Positions 35,918-44,294 of a stretch of DNA of 47,797 nt are shown in pieces; position 1 is the stretch's first letter, and every line of letters begins with the position of its first letter. Position numbers and translations under genes: made by a program. Under the pieces are notes generated by a model. The model was not told the DNA's origin. It saw only the letters and a program-made list of their open reading frames with translations, and did no database searches. The DNA comes from Anaerolineae bacterium (GTDB taxonomy: Bacteria > Chloroflexota > Anaerolineae > 4572-78 > J111): contig JAFGDY010000213.1 in assembly GCA_016931895.1 (NCBI GenBank), positions 1 to 47,797 of the forward strand, in the 5' to 3' direction.

Positions 35918-35922
35918 CTCCC
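35918..35922 (-). promoter_or_regulatory. Shine-Dalgarno site supporting a TTG start
   Basis: GGGAG on the minus strand, 6 nt before the TTG at 35911. With the aligned N-terminus of the paralogous SGNH protein, it fixes this unusual start. The rest of the 94-nt gap (35912-36005) holds a 5-bp hairpin (ccatg/catgg) without a downstream T-run and no convincing promoter. Confidence 0.6.
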
Positions 35923-36005
35923 GGAAACAAAATTATCGATCAAACCCCATGTTGAATCATGGAGAAAAAACCGACCACTGCAAGGCTTACCTGTACGCAA
36001 TTCCT

Positions 36006-37274
36006 TCAATCATCCGGCTTGGTGATAATCTTCAAATCATCTAAGGCCTGGCTAATTACTTTGGCTATAACGGCATGTCCAGACGGGGTTAAATGTAAAT
36101 CGTATCGATAATAAAGCAAATCTGACGAACCTTTCTCTTGGGCGGCAGCCTGGAGCGCAGGGGTAAGGTCAATAAAAATATAACCCTGTTTGTTTGCCAT
36201 TTGCTGAAGATACTCCTGTTGCACTTGGCTGAACCAGGGCATCAGGTCCTTTAAGGCAGGGTCATCAAAAACAACCTGATCCGCGTAGGCGGTATGGACC
36301 GACGGCGTATAGGTAACTACGGGCACAAAGTTGTACGTTTGTGAGAGTTCAACAAAAGTAGCCAGGGCTTCCTGCACCGTAACAAAAACACCCGCATCTA
36401 TTTTTAAGAGATATAATTGTTTGGCATAGTCAACTTCATCCGTATCAGTGTTTCCCAGATTCCAGGGTATCACCTGATCCGGGAAGACAAGACTATATCT
36501 AAAATTGATCGTTTCAGGCTCAGGTTCAGATAAAGAGTCACCAGTTTGAGGAGCAAAAAACAAGCCGTTTTCCTGAATATTTTTATCAACAGAATAGGCT
36601 AAATTAAATGCATAACTGTAACGTTCTACTACCCCTGCTGACGGAGTTGGCGTTGGTTGGAAGTCTCCCTTGGCCACAAGCAGACGATGTTCGTAAAATT
36701 TCCAGGCGTCCCGAAAATCGTTACCTTCGTAGATATTCATGATCACAATACGGGGTGACTTTTGCAGACCAAATTTCTTCAAAATCTGAAGGTACTCGTG
36801 GATGCCAACTCCACCTTGACCCAGGTTATAAGTTGAGAGACCGGTCAGGTCAGCAAGCTGGCTGGTCCAGGTATCTTGCGGGTCAACAGCATGGCAAGTT
36901 GTAAACGAGTCGCCCAGAGTAATAATGTCAATCTCCGGAAGATGATAACTTTGCTGGGGAGGGTTACAGAAACCAATATCGTCCATCATCACAATACTAT
37001 TAGTCCCGTAATCCCTGATTGGCCACTCGATCCTGGTAAACGGTTTAAAAACGCTAAAATCAGGCCCACCATCATCACGCTCAACCAACACCACATCCCA
37101 TCTGGTGGGCAATCCCCGCCTACGGGCAATTTGCGCCCGTGGCGTTTTGTCAAAGTAAGTCAACAGGTCGAGGGGAATCACACGGGGAAAAATATGCAAC
37201 CCGATTTCAAGCAACACTAAAGTGAGCAAGACGCTGAAACATATTTTAGATAAAAAAAGTAATGTCTTCTTCAT
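36006..37274 (-). CDS. SGNH-fold membrane-anchored hydrolase/acyltransferase, AlgX/AlgJ-like
   Basis: 422 aa. A single N-terminal helix (about 5-24) anchors an external domain with all four SGNH blocks: GDSF (Ser123), 'GQGGVG' near 153, 'EGNDFRD' with the Asn, and D392-L-H394 in 'YDLHLTPSGH'. It differs from the 340-residue group by having one helix and a longer insertion between blocks III and V. Such proteins act on O-acetyl or other acyl groups of exported polysaccharides; no MBOAT partner is seen nearby. It starts 42 nt after the stop of the 740-aa GT-C gene and is followed by the 94-nt gap. Confidence 0.88.
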   Translation of the reverse strand: MKKTLLFLSKICFSVLLTLVLLEIGLHIFPRVIPLDLLTYFDKTPRAQIARRRGLPTRWDVVLVERDDGGPDFSVFKPFTRIEWPIRDYGTNSIVMMDDIGFCNPPQQSYHLPEIDIITLGDSFTTCHAVDPQDTWTSQLADLTGLSTYNLGQGGVGIHEYLQILKKFGLQKSPRIVIMNIYEGNDFRDAWKFYEHRLLVAKGDFQPTPTPSAGVVERYSYAFNLAYSVDKNIQENGLFFAPQTGDSLSEPEPETINFRYSLVFPDQVIPWNLGNTDTDEVDYAKQLYLLKIDAGVFVTVQEALATFVELSQTYNFVPVVTYTPSVHTAYADQVVFDDPALKDLMPWFSQVQQEYLQQMANKQGYIFIDLTPALQAAAQEKGSSDLLYYRYDLHLTPSGHAVIAKVISQALDDLKIITKPDD

Positions 37275-37292
37275 TCCAATTATTTTTGCAAG

Positions 37293-37310
37293 AAAAAATC
37301 GCGCTGCAAT
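37293..37310 (-). terminator. Weak intrinsic terminator or attenuator candidate
   Basis: After the stop of the 740-aa GT-C gene, the minus strand reads ATTGC-AGC-GCGAT, a 5-bp stem with one G-T pair, followed by a run of T. The stem is short, so read-through into the SGNH gene is likely. It is the only hairpin plus T-run noticed between two minus-strand genes. Confidence 0.22.
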
Positions 37311-37316
37311 CCTTTT

Positions 37317-39539
37317 TTACTCACCCAGGTTAATGGTTATTAACTCAACACTATCATCCTCAGAAGCCGGAACCTTAAGCCGTTGGCCCGTATCCAGCCG
37401 ATATAAACCCGTGACCAGGGTATACTGCCCTGCCGCCATACGGGGCGGAACACGCAACGATACGGGATCGGCGACCATTTCTCCAACCTCCCATAAAGAG
37501 GTGGGGAAAAAACCGCCGCCTGTTTGATTGTCTTGTTGCGCTACAATTTCCCCCGTCTCATTTTTTAGATGGACAAACGTCATCCAATCAACCGGCGTGG
37601 GGGTCAAGCTTTCCCAATAAAGGGTCAACTGAATTGAGTCATTCTGCCGGTTCATATTGTAACCGTGTAATAAAATTACAGGCGGCTGGCCCAGTTTAAC
37701 GTTCAATAAATTGTCAGGGGATAATTGACGGCGGTCTATCACCTGAGCCGGTACGCCAACCAGAACTGGCCCTAGGACAATACTTGTTTCCTCACTTTGA
37801 TGACCATCCACCACCAATGGTAAGGCGGCAAATCCAGCTGCGGTGGGTTGATAAAGGCCCAGCCGCAGCCAGAGCAATCCAGGCCCTGTCTCAGCGCCGA
37901 CCGGAATTTTAACTTGATCCGTCACAATCTCACCCGGATACCAAAGTTTAATAGGATACTCTTCTTGCAATTGCCTGTCAAGGCCGCCCTGCCTGAACTG
38001 CTTTTCATCCAAGAGATGAGTAAAAATAAAATAGTCATCTAGCACCACCCGCAATAATTGCCAATACAGGGTTAGCTCCAAATCCAGGCCTGGTTCGACA
38101 CGCCGCGCCGGAAGATCATATCCCAACAACACCACCTCATTATTAAAATTAGCCTCAAGCCGATGGCTCATGTTGGGCATTTGAAAATTATGCGTTGGTC
38201 CATCATTATTACGGGTTATTGGCTGACTACCGGGCAAACTCAGATTGGTCTTAACCGCCAGGTAAGGAATGTTAGCGCGTAAGTTTATAAAAAAGGGGGG
38301 GTGAATTTGATGCCACGTGGCCCGCACTCCCTGGTACGCCGAAAACACCGATACAACTACAGCCACCCCCCACAACGCCGCCACCCATTTGCCGCCCGGT
38401 TTATAGAAACGGACCGGAACCACAAAAACCATAAAAAAATATAAGATAGGAATACCCGGGATGAAAAAACGCCCACCATAAGCGTCGCCGCCAAAATTAT
38501 TGGTGCGAGTCCAAACAAAAAGAAAATGTCCGGTAATGCCCAGCAGGATTAAAGCACTTTTGACCGATAGCAAAGGATTCTTTTTTGTAGCAATGTAAAC
38601 CAAGCCAATCGTTGCAAAAATTAACAGAGGCGAATAAACAAACAGGCCATGGTCGCCCGCTATATTACGGAAGGTATGTAAGAGAACGTTATCAGGGGCA
38701 TGTTGGCCGCCAACGGTTATGTCAAAAGGAGAACCGGGATAACCATAGCCTTCTCCGGAAAAATAGGGCAACAGAAGCCCGCCGGTAATCTGGTAATTAA
38801 AGATTATCGTGACAATCCCCGGAATTAACGCCGCAACCCCAAAGGGAAAAATTCCCCGCCGATAATAGATCATCACAATCAACAAGAGCGCCAGCGCCAG
38901 AAAGACAGAGGTTAAATCTAACATAACCGCCACACCAGCCAAGCATCCCGCGCTCATAAGCTTTAAGTGATTTGGACAAAGGTCAAACAACAAATAAAAA
39001 CTGATAAACAAAGCCACAGCGGCCGGCAAATGATGGTTGAACACCAGGCTATACGGCCACACCGCCGTGCCGAAACAAAGCAATAGGGTTAACCCAAGCG
39101 CCCAGGCATTTGAGGAGAGTTGCCTAAAAACAAGTTTGTAGAATAAGGCAGCCATCAGAGCAGACGGCATGCCCACCAACAACACTGTCAGCCAGTAGTA
39201 AACGCAAAAGTCGCCCGGCAGACAGCCGTCAATAGCCAGGGCAGCGCCCAAACCGTAATATATGGCGGCGTACGGAATGGCGCCTATGGCCGCAAACAGG
39301 GGGGGTTTGTCGGAATAATAGTGGCCGTCTAACAACACCTTATCGCCGGTTTCGTGACCATAGGGCGAGGCATCAATACGCCAGGTGCCGCGCTCCACCA
39401 GCGACTGAATAGCAGCCAGGCGAGTCGACTCATTCCACGACTCGTGGATTGTTTTGGTCTGAACCAGCCACAAGATCAGAATGACCAGAAAAATTATAAG
39501 GCTATACCAGCGAGCCGAAAGTTTGATTTTTGTTGCCAT
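37317..39539 (-). CDS. GT-C membrane glycosyltransferase with two C-terminal beta modules
   Basis: 740 aa. One helix (about 11-28) precedes 'NESTRLAAIQSLVERGT' (E37) and 'GHYYSDKPP' (72-80), a loop signature of a PMT-like GT-C group, then about ten helices to near residue 420. The external part has two beta modules: 'VLLGYDLPARRVEPG' starts one and 'LLHGYNM' the other, with 'FPTSLWEVGEM' inside the second. These correspond to modules B and C of the 1010-1023 aa proteins; module A and the middle domain are missing. Seven nt separate its start from the upstream gene. Sugar and acceptor are not identifiable. Confidence 0.87.
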   Translation of the reverse strand: MATKIKLSARWYSLIIFLVILILWLVQTKTIHESWNESTRLAAIQSLVERGTWRIDASPYGHETGDKVLLDGHYYSDKPPLFAAIGAIPYAAIYYGLGAALAIDGCLPGDFCVYYWLTVLLVGMPSALMAALFYKLVFRQLSSNAWALGLTLLLCFGTAVWPYSLVFNHHLPAAVALFISFYLLFDLCPNHLKLMSAGCLAGVAVMLDLTSVFLALALLLIVMIYYRRGIFPFGVAALIPGIVTIIFNYQITGGLLLPYFSGEGYGYPGSPFDITVGGQHAPDNVLLHTFRNIAGDHGLFVYSPLLIFATIGLVYIATKKNPLLSVKSALILLGITGHFLFVWTRTNNFGGDAYGGRFFIPGIPILYFFMVFVVPVRFYKPGGKWVAALWGVAVVVSVFSAYQGVRATWHQIHPPFFINLRANIPYLAVKTNLSLPGSQPITRNNDGPTHNFQMPNMSHRLEANFNNEVVLLGYDLPARRVEPGLDLELTLYWQLLRVVLDDYFIFTHLLDEKQFRQGGLDRQLQEEYPIKLWYPGEIVTDQVKIPVGAETGPGLLWLRLGLYQPTAAGFAALPLVVDGHQSEETSIVLGPVLVGVPAQVIDRRQLSPDNLLNVKLGQPPVILLHGYNMNRQNDSIQLTLYWESLTPTPVDWMTFVHLKNETGEIVAQQDNQTGGGFFPTSLWEVGEMVADPVSLRVPPRMAAGQYTLVTGLYRLDTGQRLKVPASEDDSVELITINLGE

Positions 39540-39546
39540 ACTGCGA

Positions 39547-42500
39547 TCAATCCAGGTTGATTTCTGTTAACAGTAAACTATTATCCATCGCGTCCGGTAC
39601 GGACAAACGAGTTCCGGTTAACGGGTCATATAACCCTATCACCAGATGATATGTCTCCAGCTCAATCTCCGGCGGCAGATTCAAAGTGAAAGCGTCGGGG
39701 ATAATCTCTCCAGGGTTCCACAAGGAAGTGGGATATTGACCTGCCGCCGGAGGGCCGTCAACTTGGGCCACCATTTCTCCGACTTCACTCTGCAAATGAA
39801 CAAAAACGGTGTAATCAATATCCGTTGGGGTGAAGCTCTGCCAATATAACTTTAAGTGGATGGCGGTATCGGTCTGATTTAAATCATAACCCCGCACAGC
39901 AATGGTTTCACCTAAATCAACATCCAAAGGATGCTGCGGCGAAATGTCCGGTGCCACCACGCCCGCTGGAGGGCCGCCCACTTTGAGCGGGCCAATGACC
40001 ACGCTGGTTTCAGCCTGGGATTGACCATCTTGCATTAAAGAGAGTGACTCGCTCTGCCCATCTTCTTGACGATACAGGCCCACTCTGATGGTGTAGACTC
40101 CATCAGGTGCATCGGCCTCAACCGGCACGGCAAAACCGTCATCTACTACTTCGCCGGGAACCCAGAGGTAGGTATTGTAAGTTTCGCGGGGTAAACGATC
40201 ATAGCCACCCCGCCGTTCCAGATTGGCATCAAGCAGTTGCACAAAAATAGTGTAATCTTCACGCATTTGGGTGAAGCCTCGCCAATAGAGCACCAGCGGA
40301 ATGCCACCGCCAGCCTCCACCCGACGAGTCGGCAGGTCATATCCCAGCAATTCAATTTTGTCGGCAAAATTGGCCTGCACCGGATACATCATGGGGGGCG
40401 GGGTAAAGTTCCACCCATTTTGGGCGATATCGAAATTTTCTACCCGTAAGGCCAAATCGCTTTCAACACCATTAATTTGCAGACGATAGTTACCGGAGGG
40501 CCAATCATGATCAACCATAAAAATTCGTAAATGCCCTATGTCACCGGCGGGTAACCGGGGCTGCCCATCCGGGCCAATTAAAGACACATTGTCTGATTCC
40601 GCCAATGTTACCGGGATGGTTGAGTGATAGCGGTAGGTGAAGGGAGCAGAGGAAAAGGCGTATACTTCTGCTTGCTGCCACAATATGGGTGGGGTTAGTT
40701 GAGTGATATTCTCAAGAGTTACACTGGTTAGAGATACCATTTCCCCCTGGCCAGACTCTAGGGGGTTGTTCCAACCTAACAGGCGCAGTTGCACTTTGTA
40801 ATCATCGGGAGGTAGACCAACCACTGGAATGGGCAGAGTATCGCGTACCAGGTCACCCGGCTGCCAGGCGCGAGTCGGGAAACGCCCGTTGGCCGGATGG
40901 CTGAGCCAACGCAATTGGGGTTGGCCCTGATGGTCAACCAGAGTAATTTCGGTGCGATAATCTTCATCGGCCTGGGCCAAACTTTGCCAGAGCAGGTCAA
41001 TTTGTAAGATTGAGCCGTTAGCAGACAGGTGGGTTTGATAACCAGCCAATAACAAACTGTCACCAAAATTAATGTGGGTTGACTGCTCAACCTGCATTTG
41101 CGGACCAGAGGTGGTGCGTACAGGCAAGGGTGGGGGGTAAGCCTGCCACAAATATCCTAAATGCCCAACGCCCCAAACCAGCATCAATCCCCCGGCGGCC
41201 AGAGCCACTCGATGACGCCACTGTGGTTTGAACCAGGCCAGCCAACCGGCCATCAACAGAATCGCAATGGCCGGACCCGCCGGAAAAAGCAGGTGACGTC
41301 CCTGCGCAGCATCATTCAAGCGACGCGATAGGGCAAAACGAAGCAACGGCAAGGGGAAAAAGGCCAGTATTTGAATGACCAGCGCCAGCCAGAGGATTTT
41401 TTCCTCTGCCTGCGCCCGGCGATAGACCCGCCACAAGCCAATCAGGACGACCCCACAACATAGCGCCAATACAATCAGAATAAAGTTATGGGGATACGGC
41501 CACCCTGGTTCCGCCCCAAACACGGTAACGCTCCAGAAAGTAACAAAAGTGTTTCTGGCCCAGTCCAAAAAACTGCCCCCGGCTCCCGGCGCTTGGCCCA
41601 ACTCTGCTACCGATTGGCCGCTGAGCAAAGCCGTGAGGCGGGACGTGGTGGGATTATCGTCTACGGCGGCACCGGGCAGTAGGGGTTTAACCAGACCCAT
41701 TACCAGCCCCAACGTAGACACTTGATTGAAATGCCACCAGACCCACCCCACCAACCCACCGACAACCACCAACAGTGTCCCGACAAATACCACACCGCGC
41801 CGCATGGTGTCGGGCCAGGGCCAGCATTTTTTATAAGCCACCCAACCGCCGGTAATCAGCGCCCCCCCGACAACGGGAATGGCCGTATATTTGGTCACAA
41901 TCGCCAGCCCTGCCGTAAGACCCAGTCCGGCAAAAAGCAATAACGAGGGATAAGTTGTTTTGACAATACGGATTAACAGCAGTAAATAGAGCGCCAAACA
42001 AAAGCCCAGCATTGTATCATCACTAAGCACGGCGTGGGTAAATAAAAAGCGGGGGATGAAGACAAGCAGGGCCGTGCTGCCTGTCGCCAGGATGGAGCGG
42101 TTCGGCCAGAGGGTCAAACAGATAAGATAGGTGACAATGAGCGCTCCAGCACCCAGTCCCATAGATACCCACCGGCCCGTTTGCCACACCGCATAAACAC
42201 CCCGATAGGGCGGCTGTTCATCCTCGGTGCGGATGAGGGTGGCGCGGGGCAAAACAATATCAATCAATTGGCGCGTGGGCGGCTCCCAGGTTACTTTTAG
42301 TTCAGGTGGTGGGGTGAGGGAAATAGGCGCAGCAATCAAACCGCCAACAAGATGATAAAACGGCTGCCAATCGGCCTTAACCCCGGCCTCCTGCCGTTCG
42401 GCAATGGTGGCCGGTAAACGGTGGTGTTTGGCAATGAAGAGGATGTATTGGTAGTTGATGTATTCGTCGGGGCCTTTGCTAAAGGGAATGGCGTAATTAT

Positions 42501-42579
42501 AGGCCAGGGACAGGATGATATAAATAATCAGTAATAACCCCGCCCCTCCATATTGGCGCAAATAGAGACGATAATTCAT
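39547..42579 (-). CDS. GT39-like membrane glycosyltransferase with A-mid-B-C extracytoplasmic modules (second copy)
   Basis: 1010 aa from the ATG at 42579, which overlaps the upstream stop as ATGA. A longer open frame to 42759 adds 60 residues lying inside the upstream gene and is rejected. 'GPDEYINYQY' (P37-D38-E39) follows helix 1, then many helices to about residue 480. The external half repeats the plan of the 1023-aa protein: module A ('LLLAGYQ', 'FPTRAWQPGD'), a middle domain, module B ('ELLGYDLPTRRVE') and module C ('AVRGYDL', 'YPTSLWNPGEII'). Closest relatives here are the genes at 23810-26881 and 46433-47797. Likely transfers a lipid-linked sugar outside the cell; acceptor unknown. 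Confidence 0.88.
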   Translation of the reverse strand: MNYRLYLRQYGGAGLLLIIYIILSLAYNYAIPFSKGPDEYINYQYILFIAKHHRLPATIAERQEAGVKADWQPFYHLVGGLIAAPISLTPPPELKVTWEPPTRQLIDIVLPRATLIRTEDEQPPYRGVYAVWQTGRWVSMGLGAGALIVTYLICLTLWPNRSILATGSTALLVFIPRFLFTHAVLSDDTMLGFCLALYLLLLIRIVKTTYPSLLLFAGLGLTAGLAIVTKYTAIPVVGGALITGGWVAYKKCWPWPDTMRRGVVFVGTLLVVVGGLVGWVWWHFNQVSTLGLVMGLVKPLLPGAAVDDNPTTSRLTALLSGQSVAELGQAPGAGGSFLDWARNTFVTFWSVTVFGAEPGWPYPHNFILIVLALCCGVVLIGLWRVYRRAQAEEKILWLALVIQILAFFPLPLLRFALSRRLNDAAQGRHLLFPAGPAIAILLMAGWLAWFKPQWRHRVALAAGGLMLVWGVGHLGYLWQAYPPPLPVRTTSGPQMQVEQSTHINFGDSLLLAGYQTHLSANGSILQIDLLWQSLAQADEDYRTEITLVDHQGQPQLRWLSHPANGRFPTRAWQPGDLVRDTLPIPVVGLPPDDYKVQLRLLGWNNPLESGQGEMVSLTSVTLENITQLTPPILWQQAEVYAFSSAPFTYRYHSTIPVTLAESDNVSLIGPDGQPRLPAGDIGHLRIFMVDHDWPSGNYRLQINGVESDLALRVENFDIAQNGWNFTPPPMMYPVQANFADKIELLGYDLPTRRVEAGGGIPLVLYWRGFTQMREDYTIFVQLLDANLERRGGYDRLPRETYNTYLWVPGEVVDDGFAVPVEADAPDGVYTIRVGLYRQEDGQSESLSLMQDGQSQAETSVVIGPLKVGGPPAGVVAPDISPQHPLDVDLGETIAVRGYDLNQTDTAIHLKLYWQSFTPTDIDYTVFVHLQSEVGEMVAQVDGPPAAGQYPTSLWNPGEIIPDAFTLNLPPEIELETYHLVIGLYDPLTGTRLSVPDAMDNSLLLTEINLD

Positions 42580-44267
42580 TCTAACAAATTCACAATATTC
42601 AACGAACAGTCTGGCGATTGGGTTAAGCCTACGATAACATCTTCCGGTACGCCCGGCCAGATGATAATATTCCGAAAGCCCATTTCCACAAAACTTTGGC
42701 AGGAACCGGTTTTTAACGCTTCCTGGTAAAGAACTTCTAAGGTGTGATAATGCGCCCACTGTGCTGCGGTATTGCGCGAAATTTCGCCGGTGGCTACGGG
42801 CTGGTGGTGGAACATCTGTAAAGACAGCGCCCAGCCATTATGAAATTTTAAGGGGAGATTTATCACCGGACCTGCCACAATTCCCTCAAGTTGAGGCGGG
42901 ATAACATAAGGTTGTTGATGAGGTACAGGCAGATATATCTCGGAAACTACCCATAAGAAAATAAACAACATCGCCGCGGCTGCCACCAACTGCCCATACT
43001 TTTTAAGGATGATATTTTGGAACCACTGCAACCCAAACGCCGCCACAACCATCCAAAAGAACAACCCTATAACCACAAAACGAACCGGAGCACGCCCCAC
43101 GTCAAATGGGGGAATGAGAGCCAGTAACCCATAAGGCATCAATAGAGCCGTATCAAACGTGAATACTTTTAATACCGGCCCAAGACTTAACACGAAAAAA
43201 ATTATCGAGATCAAGGCCGAAATCCTGACCAATCTCTGATTTGTTCTAAAAATTGAGACCAACCCAAAAATCAGTAACGGGAAACCAATAAAAATGGCAG
43301 AGCCGGCAATACCATAAGTGAAACCTTGCCCGACCATTTTTTTATTGAGCCAAGAAAAAAGGAGGTCATACAAAAATGCGGCCCCTTCAGGGGGAATAAA
43401 AAAACCAAGCAGATTTGACGAGTAGAGATATGCTTCTTGAGGATCTGGAGGCAAAACATCTGAGGATGCAAGCCAATTTAAGATAAAGGGGAGGGCGATA
43501 AGTATAAAAAGCCCCAACGAGGCCAAGAGCGACTTTAGACCTAGCTCACAAAATTTAGTAAAGAGCTGCTTCCGCCCCCCAGAAGACGCACTCATTACCC
43601 CGCCCAAAAATAAAAAACCCATATAAATAAATAAGGCATACTCGGTAAAATACAGTACAGCCGCACTCAACAAACTGGTAATCAGGGCAGTTGATATTTT
43701 TGGTTTTTTAAATAGACAGATCACAAAAAAAGCTATGGCTGGAATAAAAAAGCCTGAGATATGATTGAGACCAAGATCGATACTTTTCATATAATAATTA
43801 CTAAACGTATAGGCTACCGCAGCGATGACAGAAGGCCATTGCGCCAGGCCAAGCTCTCTTAAAACCCAATAACTAAACCAAAGCAATAGCGGAAAAGTTA
43901 TCAAAACAAGAATTCTACGTGTATAAAGCGGATACAGGCTGTCACCGCCTGATAATTTCTCTACCAAAAAGGTGATCAGGAAGAAACCAGAACTGAGGTT
44001 GTATCGAGCCAGATTAGCGCCAACCGGATAATAAATCAAGTTGGTAACGTAAGGATTTTGTCCCTCTTTGATTGCCTCATTAACCACCCACAAGTTCCAC
44101 AATTGGATCACATAATCTCTATCCCACACCATCACATTGAGAGGAAGAATATGATCGTATAACATAATCAAGATAAAAATAGAACTAAGAAGATATGTTC
44201 CCCGTTTACTTTGGGTAATCCACTTGCCCCACCAGGCGGCCCACCTCTTCCAACTGTGGTTTTTCAT
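42576..44267 (-). CDS. GT-C-like polytopic membrane protein
   Basis: 563 aa. After helix 1, 'WDRDYVIQLWNLWVV' (D49, D51), then 'NPYVTNLIYYPVG', gives the acidic first-loop pattern of a GT-C superfamily branch often labelled only as membrane protein or glycosyltransferase. About ten helices follow to near residue 450, and a short extracytoplasmic tail of about 110 residues ends the chain; no beta module is present. This is the shortest of the putative transferases. It starts 27 nt after the upstream stop and is coupled by ATGA to the 1010-aa GT39. The assignment rests on topology and the loop motif, so a non-enzymatic role cannot be excluded. Confidence 0.75.
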   Translation of the reverse strand: MKNHSWKRWAAWWGKWITQSKRGTYLLSSIFILIMLYDHILPLNVMVWDRDYVIQLWNLWVVNEAIKEGQNPYVTNLIYYPVGANLARYNLSSGFFLITFLVEKLSGGDSLYPLYTRRILVLITFPLLLWFSYWVLRELGLAQWPSVIAAVAYTFSNYYMKSIDLGLNHISGFFIPAIAFFVICLFKKPKISTALITSLLSAAVLYFTEYALFIYMGFLFLGGVMSASSGGRKQLFTKFCELGLKSLLASLGLFILIALPFILNWLASSDVLPPDPQEAYLYSSNLLGFFIPPEGAAFLYDLLFSWLNKKMVGQGFTYGIAGSAIFIGFPLLIFGLVSIFRTNQRLVRISALISIIFFVLSLGPVLKVFTFDTALLMPYGLLALIPPFDVGRAPVRFVVIGLFFWMVVAAFGLQWFQNIILKKYGQLVAAAAMLFIFLWVVSEIYLPVPHQQPYVIPPQLEGIVAGPVINLPLKFHNGWALSLQMFHHQPVATGEISRNTAAQWAHYHTLEVLYQEALKTGSCQSFVEMGFRNIIIWPGVPEDVIVGLTQSPDCSLNIVNLLE

Positions 44268-44294
44268 AAAAAAATTCCAATGACGAATATAAAA

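Noticed and set aside
42580-42759. N-terminal 60-residue extension of the 1010-aa GT39
   Set aside because: It lies inside the upstream gene in another frame, and the ATGA-coupled start at 42579 places helix 1 where paralogues have it.
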